From: Mangifera indica
Taxonomy: Eukaryota; Streptophyta; Magnoliopsida; Sapindales; Anacardiaceae
NCBI RefSeq assembly: GCF_011075055.1
Contig: NC_058144.1
Span: 14,809,807-14,873,806 of the forward strand
Direction of reading: 5' to 3'
DNA length: 64,000 nt
The position numbers and the translations under genes were made by a program. The notes beneath the pieces are model-generated. The model was not told the DNA's origin and made no database searches. It saw only the letters and a list, made by a program, of their open reading frames with translations. This document shows positions 1 through 13,800 of the stretch, piece after piece. How positions within the stretch are numbered: the stretch's first letter is position 1; the number at the start of each line of letters is the position of its first letter.

Positions 1-490
1 TAGCTCACAACAAAGCTAATTAAGATGATGTTCAATAATTCAATAGTGGTGTAGGTGAATGGATTACACAATGAGTGCTTACATGACTAGGGTGTCAAAT
101 CCTAGTATTCTATCTAGTTTGATCAACCTAGTATACAGCTATAAGACATAGCTTCTAGATCACGACGCTTTCATCGATAGATGATATGGTCATAATAGTT
201 AGGAATTTGCAGAATGGTTCTTTAGTGATCGAGTGAGACATAATTAACCCTAGAGATGATATGGTTACACTAGTTAGGGATTCAGAGAGTGATTCCTTAG
301 TGACAAAGTCTAGATGACAAAGATAATATAGGTCAAGATAAGGGCATTTTGGGAATAAGTAAAAATTAGTTGTAGAGTCTCCTACTTATTGAGTGTTTTA
401 TCGCTCACTCCCTTGCTTTTATGTATACAGATATAGGTGATTATGATAGCTACGGGGTAAGCAATGGTTAATAGATATAGTGCAATTGAA
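1..490 (+). repeat. Partial, diverged copy of the dispersed repeat also seen near 4.2, 6.5 and 17.2 kb
   Basis: The stretch around 385-475 (a CTACTTATTGAGTGTTTT core, then a short gap and a GGTGA-type segment) resembles the end of the repeat copy at about 7,150-7,250. The upstream part shows only scattered similarity in the same order. I see no coding potential. It may be a diverged copy or a related family. Confidence 0.4.
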
Positions 491-3400
491 AGCGTTTCTA
501 TCATTTCATGTCTTAATAGTTTATGTCGACTTTTGTTTTCATGTATTCGACTACACACACTATAATAATGTTGTTAATGTTTTAATAATGTAGACATCTT
601 TTGTATGCTTCCAACTATTGTTTTTTTTCAAAAAGGGCATTTCTGAAATTTCCATAGTTTATAAATAATGTTTTATTCAAGAATTTTTGTGATTTATTTA
701 TGAGTTTTTAAAATGTATGCATGCTCAAATGGTCTAACTAGTAACATCTTCTTCTGAAGGGTAGTACTTCTAGAAATAGATGTTACACATCTAAGTGGAT
801 TTCTCTTTTCAGGTTAGTCTAGGGGATGTACTCTTAACATGTACTCATGTGTTACATCAGGTTGACACTCATAACCTTAACATGTGAGATTTGTCATTAT
901 CTTTCGATAAGTTCGTATAACATTATGATAGCCTTATCATATTATATATGCCCTTGGTTAGGAAAATAACGAGGCTAACCTCTTTTAGATAACCAATATA
1001 AATGCTCATACGATCCTCATGTTGAAACACCTTATTGATCCCTTGCCACGATTCTACCAACCTAAGAACATTTATCCAAGCATACATGTAACCACATGCA
1101 CTTACAAATAAAGATTGCCACTTGAATATCCAAATATGAATCTTTATGGATTTAGATCATCGAGAGGATTGGCTCTAGAGTACCTATTCCAACACAGTGT
1201 TCATCTTCTTCAATATGAGTGAACGATCGTGCATTCCTTATGTATGACCATTCATTATTATCTTTAACTCTAAATTTTATAATTCTAGTGATTGTCTTTA
1301 TACCCTAACACTTGAGACTTAAATCACACCTTAGGCCATGAAAATCAATTCTTTAACTAATTTGCATACTACAAATTTAGTATTTAAGAGTCATATCATA
1401 TTTTATTATTAGACTGACATTCATTTCATGCCAAATTTTTTGGAAGCAAAGACTATTATCATGCTCAAAATCATATATTCCTTTATAAAGGTTTAAAAAA
1501 ATATCTAGAATCAACATACATGTTTAAGCATGCTTTCAATCCATAGATTTCAATATTCTATAAAGATTTCCCTTTACTTACCTATCCTCCATTGACCAAA
1601 CTATCTTCAAGTGGCTTAGATAATTTTTGATGATCTCTTTCCAACATTAGTTGACAATTCCAACATATGCTCCAATCATTCTCTCTTTCTAATGTTATAT
1701 GTTTGTGAATGTGAAAACATTTTGATAAATCTTTCTCTCAACTAAAACGTTTTTGTTTATATAATAAAAAATGCCACACAAAGTTCAACATTCCCTATGC
1801 ATGATCATCCAAGTAGTTCCAACCATCCTTATCATATTCCTCAACTTACAAACACAATTATCTAATAACCTTCGAATGCATGACTGTGCACTTCCAATAC
1901 ATAATCATGTAACATGACAAGATCATAACACTACCTATTTCATGATCATTCAAGCTTCTTGAATGATTTCAACTCATATACAGGTATGTAGTTCACCATG
2001 CATAGTTGTACATAAAAAAAATTTAAAATTTAAATTTAATGAAAGAAAATAACCAAAATGCCCTTGAGACATACCTATGGTATGATATTTCATCCCTCTT
2101 ATTTGAATATAATAATAGAAATTCACTCAAACAACTCCAAAAAACTTTAGATATTAAAAAATTGTCAATGTAATCATAATTTTATAACAATTTTTAAAAA
2201 TATTTATTAATTATTAGGACAAAATACCTTCATTTTCAATTAATATAACAAATAACTTAAAGAATATTTTAGAATGATTATACCCAAGGGCATTTAAATA
2301 AAATCATATATTAACATTATTTTATTACATTTAAACAAACACAATAATTATTTATACTTACCAAATTTTATCAAATATAATAATAATTTATACCCAATAA
2401 TCTTCTATATAATCTATCTTTATAGTAATCTTTCATTCTTGTTAATAAAAAATTACCCGAACTAAATGCATCCTAAAGGAAGGGCATTTATCTGTACTTT
2501 GTGATAAATCATACCCTTTAATAGTATTTCAATGGTTGAGCATATCACTCTCACACGAATATCATGAAGATAATTCATGTTGCCTAATCGCATATAGTCA
2601 CATAAATTGAATACATAGGTTCCTACCCTGATGTTATGGGAAGATGTATCTCATTTAGATTGGAAGAAATTTAAGTTGTTAAATCATAATCATGCTTCTG
2701 TTGTTAAATAAAGTGCTTAGATTGTTGGAGTAGGAAATTGAATAGAATCATTATCTTGCCAACCCAATTGATTGTGTCATATTCAATGTAAGAGAGTTGT
2801 CTTATTCTTTAGGCTAATTAAATGCAAAGTGATTGAGTATAACATTAAATGTTAAGTGAAACACTCACAAGTATATCCAAAGGTATTTTAGTCTTTTCTT
2901 TTATATTTATGTGAATTTAATTCAGTTAGCATTGTTGAATAGGAGGGATAATCGTTCATCACAAGGGTGGATGCCCATTCATGCTTTATGAAAAGCATAA
3001 TGGTCATTTCATGTTGATCACATGAAATTCCTTAAGTGTAAGGACGAAAGGTCATGCATTATCGAGAAGACGCCCATTCTTCTATTTGTTGAATTCAAAT
3101 ATTAGATAAGATAAGTTTTTCAATGATTTCAGGACTTGTTTTTAGTTAGGCAACGAGAGGGATAACCGTTCATAAGAAATGAATGGTTGTTCATGTAGTT
3201 ATTTTTGAAAAAAATAAAAGAAACACAAGGCCTAACTTATGTTATTTTAAGCAAATACAGTTTAGCAACCAAACAACAAACCAGGGAATGTCTTGAAAGT
3301 GCAAGAGAGGGTTGGATCACTAGATTTTCACCGAGCCACACAAAGTTTAAGAAAAGACTTCATAGGACAAGTAAGTTGGTAACCTCTACCCTTAGTTTGA

Positions 3401-4040
3401 TTTCATTTTGCTATGGTATTGGATATATATACATATATGTTCTGTCGATTTTACCAGTATGCAAAAGAGGAATTTTTGTTAATATATTGGTAAAACATGT
3501 TGAGTAGTATGATATTGTTATGGTTAGGATACATGTAATTGAATGTTTATGGTGGTTTATGCAATCTGAATATGTGAAGTGTGTTTTTGTATTTCTAATT
3601 GATGGAGATATGTTTAGGGATTGGTTTGCTAAGCTTAGAATTGGTCATGTTGTTGTTGGTTAATTTAAAATTGTAGAAATCAATAGGATCGCAAATTCCA
3701 GACACTAAATGAATAGTCATTCATGCTTGCATAGATGCCTATTCATCACTTAGGAAGAAGAGAATTCATCGTTCATCGATGCACATTCGTTCTAGGCTTC
3801 AGAATGAATGCTCGTTTAGCATGGGACAAACATATGTTCATGGAACATTACAATGAACAAAGAGTTTAAGAGCAAAAGAATCATTAGTTAAGGATAAAGA
3901 GATGATGTTAGCCAATGTTAGTCCACTATTAGTCAAGATAATGATGAACATTGTTCATCACAAAAGCAAACGCCTGTGCATAGGCTTAGTAAGATGCTCG
4001 ATATGCTAAGGCTAGTAAGGTTTGTTCATACAGAGGTAAA
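491..4040. other. Intergenic DNA, no gene recognised
   Basis: AT-rich sequence with stops in all frames and no protein motif I recognise. The longest open frame (3205-3507, about 100 codons) has no recognisable domain or gene-like context. Segments at 2950-3850 are rich in ATTCAT/ATGAAT words and short imperfect inverted repeats, suggesting old transposon or LTR debris, but I could not assign a family. Confidence 0.6.
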
Positions 4041-4047
4041 AGGGCAG

Positions 4048-4146
4048 TTTTCTACCTTACTCTTATTTATTAGATGGGAATAAAGTTAGAACGGCTTTCT
4101 GCCTTACTCCTATTTGTTAGAATGGGAATAAAGTTAGAAGGGCTTT
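4048..4146. repeat. 47-bp tandem duplication (two copies)
   Basis: Two adjacent units start at about 4050 and 4097. They share CCTTACTC-TATTT-TTAGA-TGGGAATAAAGTTAGAA with a few substitutions. The duplication directly precedes the dispersed-repeat copy that starts near 4180. Confidence 0.8.
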
Positions 4147-4179
4147 TTAAAGGCAAATTAAAATAACTAGTTTGTGCCC

Positions 4180-5215
4180 CTCTCTAGATACATACCTCTA
4201 TACAAAATATAACTTGAAGAGACATGCACAACTTGACTTCTCACAAAACACAACATAGTTTAATGCATGATAATAAATACTCTTACAATCAATGCATGTA
4301 AAAAGGTGTAACATAAATACTTATGAAAATAAACAACATAATCATAACAAATACCTACATTTGAAATCTCAACATAAATATACATAACATTATATAGCCT
4401 CAAATTGAACAAAACAAAAAGTCAACATAAATTGCAATTAGCGATAATGCCCATCCTCTTCATGTAACAACTAGAACTGGACTGTTGGCTCCCCCGTATG
4501 TCTTACTACTTATTTCCACTTGTAAAATCATAGAAAGGAGCATGAGTGGAAAACACTCAACAAGTAAGTGACATCTTGACACTTTGCATACAAAAAACTC
4601 ATAAATTGTCATGTTCTATCACTAAATCGATATATGGTTAAAAGTAGATTTTTTTTTACATCCTCTTTTACCCATCCGTCTCATTTTGAGACCCTCGTGC
4701 CCTATATATATAGGTAATGTTACATAGACAACTAAGACCTAAAATGAACTTGACATATCTAATGCCCTTATGAAAGCAATCGACATCCCAAATGTCTATT
4801 ATCTCTTGTACCTCACGCACACGTTGGCTAAACTATTGTTCTAACTAGCTATGAAACTTTGGTTGTAATTCTTCCCTTACCACATATACATAACTATGGG
4901 ACTGCTAACTGAATTACCATGTTAGGATGACCCTTACTGCAGACATATATATGATACATCCTACTGACCAAGTGAGAAACTAATTGATACTACTATTCCT
5001 TACCATGCACACCTAAATTGTAAATAAGTGACTAATACGCCTATGGGTCAAGTTCATTATGCATCTAATGGGTATGTATCTCTCGTATAGTCACATTACG
5101 TTTACCTACAAATTACTTTTGCATATAACTAGTGGCTATTTCAGTATACAACACTTTCCTTCACTTTCTCTATTTTTTCCCCTTTATTTGACTTAATCAG
5201 GGTTTTATTATCTTT
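4180..5215 (-). repeat. Dispersed ~1 kb repeat, copy A (minus orientation)
   Basis: This segment aligns by eye with 17,200-18,230 in the same orientation and with 6,490-7,250 in the opposite orientation. Shared landmarks include TATAACTTGAAGA near the left edge, GCTCCCCCG, the ACACTCAACAAGTAAGTGAC block, TTACCATGCACACCT, and ATCAGGGT-TTAT at the right edge. No coding capacity is visible. It could be a non-autonomous LTR element or a solo LTR, but I found no convincing TG..CA ends or target duplication. Confidence 0.7.
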
Positions 5216-6480
5216 CACATAGTCAGACACCTTTACTATAGTCAGCTATCTTATTTCACCTTTACTAAGGCCTTTTTATATTTTTCCCCTCTTCATATAT
5301 AGCCTAAAGGTAAAATAGTTTCTTTACCTTTATGTGAAAAAGCATCACAAGCCCTAACTCCCTATGCCTTTCATATAGCCCATACATGAACATCCTTCTC
5401 TTTAGGGATGAGTGTCCCTCTTATCTTGACAGATGTTGACTTAACACGAACATCTTTTTAGGAAAAACTATACACAAACATGTGTCTCAAACCACATATT
5501 GTGTATAACCCAAACCTAAGACGTGCATACTTGATGCACAGGCAATTTTCTTCCACTAAAGGGGATACATGGTTGTCCCACAAGTTCTAAATTTTTTCAA
5601 CAAAAAATCTGACAACCTAAACATACACAACCATTCAAATCATGTCTCTAAACATCCTAAACATCTTACTACTTTTAGTATCCATTTAACATACTTAATT
5701 TCATATATCATGAAAGCTATTAATCAATACACCACAATTAACATCACTCATACATATATGTATGCATGAATAATCTGTAATTTTCCACACTAGTATGATC
5801 CATTGAACGACATAACATTAGAACTACTCATAATTACCAACATATTAAAACCAGTAATCCATCAACAAAATAAATCAAGGCATTCTCATTGAATATCAAT
5901 TGAATTAAAAAAAAGGAAAGGCCAACTATTTGCTTGGCTTCCATCAACAAAGCAAACTTCGTGTGGCTATAGAGTTCCTTTGATCTAATCCCTTTTGGAG
6001 CTTTTTGATAGCTCTCTAATCTCTCTCTTTTTCACTTTATCTAGTAGATAAAACTGTGAATGCAAAAAGTAAAAAACAGTAGGTCTTAGGACTCTATTAT
6101 TTTTGCCAAATAGTCACAATGTATGACCACATGTCTTCTATACATAGACGTCCCTACCATTATCCCGCTAATGGTAGTTTCCTAAAATCACCACAAAACT
6201 GGTGTTTATCCAATTTCAAATTTGATGAACACACACATGCATGTATTCTTACATGTACAAGCATTTATTTCTCCTTACTTAATCATATATGCACTTAACA
6301 TGAAATGACATTTCTGCCCTTCCAAGGCATGAATGAGTAACCATCCCTAGAAAAGCTTGACTTATACACAATTCAAAGGCACACTACCCAATCTGAAGTC
6401 ATATATATATACAAACTAAAATACCAAAATGTCTTTGGGCTCATCTGTGGGTATTACATAGCTAAACAAATGTGTCTAAC
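5216..6480. other. Spacer between inverted repeat copies, no gene recognised
   Basis: AT-rich, with stops in all frames. The open frame at 5569-5769 (66 codons) has low-complexity composition and no recognisable domain. Together with its flanking copies A and B it forms the loop of a large inverted-repeat arrangement. Confidence 0.6.
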
Positions 6481-6489
6481 TATGTGAAA

Positions 6490-7250
6490 GATGACATGGA
6501 CTTTAACTGAAGTAGATTTGAGTCAACAATAGAGAAGTTGAGGAAAGTAATGTACATCAAGATAACCACCAACTGTGTGTGAAATTGACATTATACATGG
6601 AAACAATAAGGCTATACAAGAGATGGATACCCATGAAATGCATCATACACTCGATGCCAAAGCACATTAGCCACTTATTTCAGTTCATTTTAGATGAGTA
6701 TGATAAGGGAGAGTGGCATTAATTAGTTTTCTCACGTGGTCAATGGGATGGATCATATATGCACCCATGGTATTGGTCATCCTAAAATAGTAATCTAGTT
6801 AGCAGCCTCGTAACTATGCGTATGTGATAAAGGAGGGACTACAATTAGTTTCTCTATGTGACTAGGGTATCATAGTTAGATAGCTTGAAGTCTAACTGAT
6901 ATTATGCGTAAGGCATATAGATAGTAGACATTTAGGATATTAAGTGCTTTCATGAAAAGATCAGATATGTCAAGTTCAACTTATGAGTGAGTTATCCGAG
7001 ATGACACTGTCTATATAGTTAGGGCACAAGGGTGTCAAGATTAGACATATAGGCACAGGAGGATGCTAAAAACATCTTGTAGTAACCATATAGTGCGATA
7101 GTAATGGAACACTGGTTTATAAAATGTTATGTATAAAGTGTCCAGAGGTCACCTACTTATTGAGTGTTTTTCATTCACGTGTTCTTTTATATAGTTTTGT
7201 AGGTAGAGGTGACTAACGAGACATGCAAGGGAACCAATGGTCCAGCTCAA
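6490..7250 (+). repeat. Dispersed repeat, copy B (plus orientation, inverted relative to copy A)
   Basis: It matches the reverse complement of about 4,460-5,215 in order over most of its length: TATGTGAAAGAT near 6,495, then CATGTCAAGTTCA-like and TAGGGCACAAGGGTGTC blocks, and the CACCTACTTATTGAGTGTTT block at 7,150. Divergence is substantial, so the copies are old. Confidence 0.7.
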
Positions 7251-9780
7251 ACAATTGCATTAGACTAAGGGGCATTTTTTTTCTTTTTAAGATTTTATGA
7301 GTTTATGTATCTTTTTCATATAGTTTGAGACATGGACTGTATTCATGCACTTAGTGATGTGGATAATATTGATTGTTTTGTGCATTTGAGGTATTTCAAT
7401 TTACACATCTTTGCATGTAAATTATTGTAAGAGTTTAATATCATGCTTTAATGTCTGCTTTAGTTAAGGAAAAGTTTAAATTGTATATGTCTCGTTAAGT
7501 CATATTCCATATATGAATATGTATATGAAGAGATGTGTTACATTGAGTGATGATGTTACACTCAGCTATCTTCAACATTTGTTGATCTATCTCTTTGACC
7601 AAAAAAACCTATAGACAAAAGAGAACCTCCAAGCACCATGTGCCCTTGGATGATGACAACACACTCTCCACTTGAGTATAAAATCCAAGAGGCTTGACAA
7701 AAGGATCTTTTCTCTTTCAGTCATTTTGGTAATATATAATGATCATTCTCTAAGCAAAATCAACATTCTCTGAACTCTCTCCAGAATTCCTCTAATATTG
7801 ACTCAAAAAATCACTTTTTATAATTGTGTCCAATGAACACATTATAAACAAGAGTAATGTCAGTACAGAAGACATAGGTATTATACAAGTGATCGAACCA
7901 CTTAATAAAACTTCCCTTTGCATTATTATTTGATTGTTTTATATTTCTCACATTTATAGATGCTCTTCATCACAATCTCATTACATTCACATGTAACATC
8001 CACAAATAGTTATATTATCGCATTAGTGCGAATTCGCACATCAATAATCCTTATTTTGCATATAATTCTCATTAGAATACAAGATTTTATTGATTTTCAC
8101 TTAATTATTAATATTCTTTCTCTCTATCCAAACAATCAACTTCCAATAATCAAAACTGTGGAAAATCATTTAAGATCTGCGCATGGTGAAGCTCTTTACA
8201 ATAGTACTTTGATAAGTTGGAAATGCCAAAAAAATAAATATCTGATTGATGAAACCTAAAAGCAAATAAAACCTACAATGTCCGCTCTGGTTGGAACTAC
8301 AAAATTCTTCAGTTAGCCCAAGACATTATCATCAGGATCAATAACACATTATTATTTTTTTTCGTTAGTACAAATCTTAAAACAAGAATTTGGTATATCC
8401 CCTCAATCTGTGATTGATTACGGAACCTTTCACCTTTTTTTTTATTATTAATGAATTTTCCATATGATAAATAGAGAATTTTTTAAATGTGATGCAAAGT
8501 ATGTGTGTAGCATAATAAAAGTGCTTAAAATTATCCAATAATTTAGTTGAACAAAAAAATAAGTTATTTAAAAAATTGGTTCAGATACTAATTCAAAATT
8601 ATAAAAAATTAATTTTTTGACTCAGTTACCAGTTTGTCTATTTTTTAGAATGGATTAATCTAACCTAGACCGATTTTTTAAAAAGTTGATCAAAAAATTA
8701 ATAAAGTATCAAACTTATTTTCAAAAAAATTTGGAAAAAAAAATAAAATTAGATAATTCTTTGAAATTCAATTTACTTAATTAATATTTTCGGTTTGATT
8801 CAAAACCTACTAATCTTCAAATTATTTTTATTTTTGTTTATGATTTTTTCAAAATTAAAAATTCAATTCGTTTTAAAAAATTATCAGATCAGTTCGGTTA
8901 ACCGATTTTGAACATCTCTAATATTCAGTGAGTAATAGTACATGTACACACTATGGATATTGAGGGATGTAAATAAATCAACATGTTATCGTATGATGGG
9001 ATGATCTAATTATTTATTTTTATGTTAATTTAAAATTATTTAATCTTATAATGATAAATCATATTCTTTAAACTCATCACAATTATAACTATTAACCCAA
9101 TTTGTGAACCAAACTAAATTTTTAATTCAAAGAAAATTTTAAATTAAAACCGAGCCAATTTTATACAAAAACCGGTTGATAACCGGAGCGAATTTTAGGT
9201 TATTCTGTTTCTAAATTTTATATAATAAAACGTTTTAAAATTATTTAATAAAATAACTTATTTTATGGATAAAATTACAATTGAATTTACAGTTGAATGT
9301 GATTGTTCGTCAATTTCTCGCATCGGCTAAAGAGCATATAAGGAAAAGAATGAAAATCAAATAAGTGCAAGTGGGCAATTGGGCAAGATTCATGAGAAAT
9401 AGAGAATAGAGAACAGCAGGCTGCACGCCACACTGTCACACTGTTCTATGAGAATATAGAAAGCGAAGAGGTTTTCTGATTGCTCCTTAAGTTTGACTTT
9501 TGTTTTATAATATGTTTAACGTAAATAATTTTTTTATTAATTATTTAAATTTTCTTGAATTTAAAAAAAAAATTAGAAACCCAACTGAAAATCCGATTTT
9601 CATAATTTTTCAACTTGGTAATCGAGCTAGATTTTAGATACCATATTTTCGAATCGGTGTATAGTTCATATATTAATTCAATTTGATTTTCACATAATTT
9701 TTAACACCTTAATACTCATTGGCCTAGTTAGTGAATACGAGAATAAAAGAAAGATGGTATGAGAATTATATGGTTATGAT
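7251..9780. other. Intergenic DNA, possibly with hAT-type MITE remnants
   Basis: No gene recognised; the 99-codon open frame at 7960-8259 lacks any recognisable domain. Two segments end like hAT-derived miniature elements: the word TTAACCGATTTTGAACATC followed by TCTA at about 8,900-8,930, and TTTTTAACACCTTA at about 9,700-9,713. Their partner ends and target duplications could not be identified, so no element is called. The 8,640-9,230 stretch is rich in GGTT/AACC words. Confidence 0.45.
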
Positions 9781-10410
9781 ATGATGAATAGTAAAAAATA
9801 TGTTTATAAAAAAGTTCTTAAATTTCGCACACGAGAAAAATACAAAACGCGTTTATACGAGTTTAATACGACATATCGTCAATAACACGTTTCTAAAAAT
9901 ACAATAATATTAATAATAATTTTAATACTTTTCATGAATCTCCTAATAAATATTGATATAACAATTCAAATGTAAAATATTTCATTAACTATTAAACCTA
10001 ATATAATATATAATCAAAATTCAAATTATTATCTCAAAAAAGTCGGCGATATCAAAAGATAACATTACAATCAAAATCCTCCATATATAGAGCCTTTAGA
10101 GTGAAACAAGGAAGATATCAAGTTATCAACAAAGTAAATACTATATAATAGAGAGCAAAACCAACTCTTTTTTTCAAAAATTGTATATAGGCATAATATA
10201 GACAAGATTCAATCATAGTTTCAACTCTCACTCACATAATATAAACAAGATTCAAATTATGAACACATAAAGTAGACATGATTCAAACTACAAACTCATA
10301 ATCAAACAAAAGTTTCAAACATATAACACAACCAAGATTCAAATTATAATATAGTCAATATTCAAATTGTAGTCTATAACAAGAAATATATAAAAACAAA
10401 CAATAAAAAC

Positions 10411-12380
10411 TCAAAAAGGAGCATCATCCATCCAAGAAAGGTCATCATAATTTATCAAGTCATTAGTGGTTGGTATAGAATTAAAATCTTCATCTATATG
10501 AATTTCTTCATACTCTGAAAGCTCCCCTAAATTATCAAGATCTGTTGGTTCCAAATCACGAGCCATTGTGGAAGTGAACTTATCCATCATCATTGTGTTC
10601 ATCCTTACATACACTAGCGTGTCCATACTGTTTCATCAAGGGAAGATCATCTCCATTGTAATTCCACCATACTCCTGCAAATGGCATAAAAACCTTCTTT
10701 AAATATAAAGAAAGAAGCAATGTAACAAAAAAATTTGAATTTCTTAAACTTACAAGAGATACTTGTTGCTAAGATCGTTTTCGCTATTGAAGTAAATAAT
10801 GCAGGTGGCTTACTACGATACAATTGAACCTCTCTCAAAAATGGCAACTTTTCCTCTTCTAAAAGCAAGTTTTCATTAATGTAATTGATGTCATCTTTCA
10901 TCTCCTTGTCCTCTTTAAAATTTTCAGAAAAAAAGTATGATGGATTAAAAAAAGCAATTGCAGCATGAATAAGATGAATGATATTATTGGCCTGATGATT
11001 CTCAAATAATTCCAAAATATGTCCATACTTGTTCACATCACTATTACATCATTCCTTAATTGAAACTTTTTCTCTCATCATTGCTCTCATCATTGTTCAT
11101 GTCACTATTATATCAAATCGATGGTTCAAAAATATTTGTAATATCCCTTCCTCAAACCTAAAAATCACTTTAAACAATTTCAGTGACCTTTTTACTTGAG
11201 TTAGTCTTACAATAATCAAAATCTCTTCATTCAAATGAAGTAACAAAGAGGCGAATTTCATCCTCCAAATCCAACACAAATTGAAACATTAAAAAGTTTG
11301 AGGCAAATCTTGTGGTACAAGGTTGTCTCAATTGTCTATCTTTGGTGAACTCTTTCATTGTTGCATGAAAAACTGTGTACTGTGTCATGAACATAACTAT
11401 CATTCTTGCTTCATCAGTGGCAACTTTCACCTAATCAACTTCATCATATGTCTTTTAATAGAAGTTGGATTCCATGAGCAACACACCTCGTCTTATACAT
11501 ACAAGGATACAGGCCAATGAACATGTCACTCGTAGATGTGAAATTGCTACCATTGTCAGTTATGAATTGTACAACATTTTATTGGCTAATTGATTCAATC
11601 ACTGAGGAAACAATATCTTTCAGATAAAGCATAATTTTTCTTTCTTGAGAAAATCTAATGATTTTAAAAGCACTAAACTACTAGGTGAATATGCAATAAG
11701 ATTAATAAAAGATCGATATCTCAAATCAAATGTCACCCAAGAATTTGATTATTGGGTGACATCACATATTATGGTGCAACCAGATGTCACCCAAGAATGT
11801 TTCACTATAACAACTTACTCATCAACACTTTCCCTATATTGTAGAATTAATTTAGCTCAAAGAGTTGAATAAGATGAAAACTTGTATGTTGCACCATATT
11901 TAGCCATTGCCTTTACAAAATCACCAAAAGCACTAGTTTGAAAATATTAAAAGTAATATTGTTCACCAAAAAATGCTTAGCAAGCATTTTATCAACAAAC
12001 TTCTTATCATTTTTCTTATTCATTTGTAGTAAGGATGTTTGACTTTGATGTCTTTGACCTCCTCTAGAAGTTGGTGGATTTGATTCCTCCTCATGAACAT
12101 TAGAGTTTAAAGTAGAAGTAGAACTAGTTGAAACTTTTGATTTTTTGTTATCTTCAGACAAAGCTAAGAATGCATATGCTTGTGTCTCAGGATTAATTTT
12201 GCCACAAATATCAATATCACGACTAATTATTCCAAACAAGTGTGCTTTAATTCTTGAAGCCTCACCACTAAAAACTTTTTAAAAAAATTTATATTTCCAC
12301 TTTCCCTCAAGCTCCTTGACATGCTTCCAAATTCTATCATTTTTTCACACCTTATTGGTTAAAATCTACATGTAGAAAAA
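10411..12380 (-). pseudogene. Decayed hAT-family transposase (BED finger to C-terminal dimerisation part)
   Basis: On the minus strand the pieces of a plant hAT transposase follow in the right order but are split by stops and frameshifts. Near 12,350-12,200 is a BED-finger remnant (WKHVKELEGKWKYKF, then SRIKAHLFGI). At about 11,985 comes a DKMLAKHFLVNNI-type segment. At 11,575-11,450 is the second catalytic block FITDNGSNF followed by CVAHGIQLLLKDI. At 11,350-11,280 is the typical LRQPCTTRFASNFL region. At 11,036-10,900 is the C-terminal LIHAAIAFFNPSYFF segment, and at 10,600-10,411 the terminal VYVRMN..DLEPTDLDNL tail. The family normally encodes about 650-750 residues in one frame, so this copy cannot be active. 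The outer ends may lie near 9,790 and 13,635, where sequences of opposite orientation share TAGTAAA and CGCGT/CGTGT words, but no clean 8-bp target duplication is visible. Confidence 0.85.
11730..11762. repeat. 11-bp perfect inverted repeat inside the hAT relic
   Basis: ATGTCACCCAA at 11730-11740 and TTGGGTGACAT at 11752-11762 flank an 11-nt loop. A third, direct copy of ATGTCACCCAAGAAT starts near 11783. The motif falls in the region that should encode the first catalytic block of the transposase, so local duplication has scrambled it. Confidence 0.8.
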
Positions 12381-12399
12381 TTGAATTAGGCAAGACTAA

Positions 12400-13790
12400 G
12401 GTCACAAAACAAACAAAAATTATCTCTTAAGCTAACTTTCATGTGAAATAAAGATTCAAAATAACTTTTTGAAGCATCCATTCATAATTCTAATCAACCA
12501 GTTGTATAACCAAATAGTAGAATTAGTTAGATAAGAAATAACAATCAAGTTTGAAGACAAAGATAAATAAGGAAACTCTCAAAATTTAAGGTCAAGGACA
12601 CAAGTATACATGTATTTAAATCGTTAGTGGTATAAAAGGACATAACAGTGAATTTACAATCATGTGTTATTGGGTTTCTATAAGAACCATGGACATTAAA
12701 ATTGTTGTCTAGCTTACAAAAGGTTACATTAGAAATTTGTAATAGGATAGACTTAAAAATTATATTACTCAAAACCCATATGTAGCACTTTAATCACACT
12801 ACTAGATGGTGTTTGATAATAAGCCAAAGAGCCAAAATCATTAAAATAATTTCCAAAATTTTTAATATTTCATACTGCACACAAAGCAAACAAATAATAA
12901 TATAGTTTCATTAGCAAATTAAAGCCATAAAAACAAGTAATGAATCTCACAGGCAAAACCATAAAACCAAATTCTATTGCTTCCTGCAGTTAGAGAAGTA
13001 AAAGAAAAAATGAAAGAAAATTTGGTTGAATGAGATAAAGTTACATCAAATTTTGAAGCCCAAAAGATAGCTATTGTCAGTGAAAAATAAACATAAAAGT
13101 TAGAACAAAAAGATTCACAAACAATTGAAACAAACAAACTTCTAAAGCCCCATCTTAAAAATAAATCAAAAACAAAAGTTAAAAATTGAATCAAACCCAT
13201 TTAAAATAAGCAAAGAGAAACATGCTTGTGAATATTGGTGTAAACCCATTTAGAGAGAATCTTTCAATAAATAAAAAAGTAAAAAGAGAGGAGATCCAAT
13301 GAAAATTTGTGTAAAGCAACCATTTTTTTGTGTTTCGTAGAACGTGAATGAGAAGGGAAATTGCATAATTAGAGATTGAGAAAGAAATATATTGGGTTTT
13401 TTTTTCAAATGACATTATCGTAAATAATTAAAAATGAAAGGAACAATTTTGTACTCTAACCTTAGTAAAAAATTTAAAAATACAATAAACGTAAAATACA
13501 GCTAAATAATTCGTATTTAATATTGAAAGCACATAAAATATGTGTATAATATATTTTAGGTTCAAAAATTCTTCTAAACGTGTTTAATACACGAATAATA
13601 CAAGAACGCAAATAATACGCGTATTTACTAACTGGGCTCATTAGTACCTCGTGGAATATTATTGAATTGTAAGGTGGACTAAGTTGTTTGATGAGCATTC
13701 ATGGAAATCCTCAATGCATGCTCTATTTGCTTTTACATTAATTTTATACCAATTTGTAACTATCAATTTCAACATCCAAAATCATGAAAT
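12400..13790. other. Intergenic DNA between the hAT relic and the ammonium transporter
   Basis: Several open frames of 70-95 codons occur here on the minus strand, but they are rich in Phe/Leu/Ser and show no recognisable domain. They look like chance frames in AT-rich DNA. The stretch 13,575-13,630 carries CGTG/CACG and ACGCGT words that may be the terminal part of the hAT element. Confidence 0.5.
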
Positions 13791-13800
13791 TGTTCATTAA

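Noticed and set aside
3205..3507. 100-codon open frame starting MKKIKETQGL
   Set aside because: No recognisable domain and no promoter or splice context; it sits in repeat-like DNA. Chance frame.
7960..8259. 99-codon open frame
   Set aside because: Ile/Leu/His-rich composition expected of AT-rich DNA; no family similarity.
8890..9720. Two hAT-type MITEs
   Set aside because: Only single termini are recognisable (TTTTGAACATCTCTA and TTTTTAACACCTTA); no partner ends or 8-bp duplications found.
13191..13698. Minus-strand frames of about 74 codons
   Set aside because: Phe/Leu/Ser-rich, overlapping the suspected hAT terminus; no domain.
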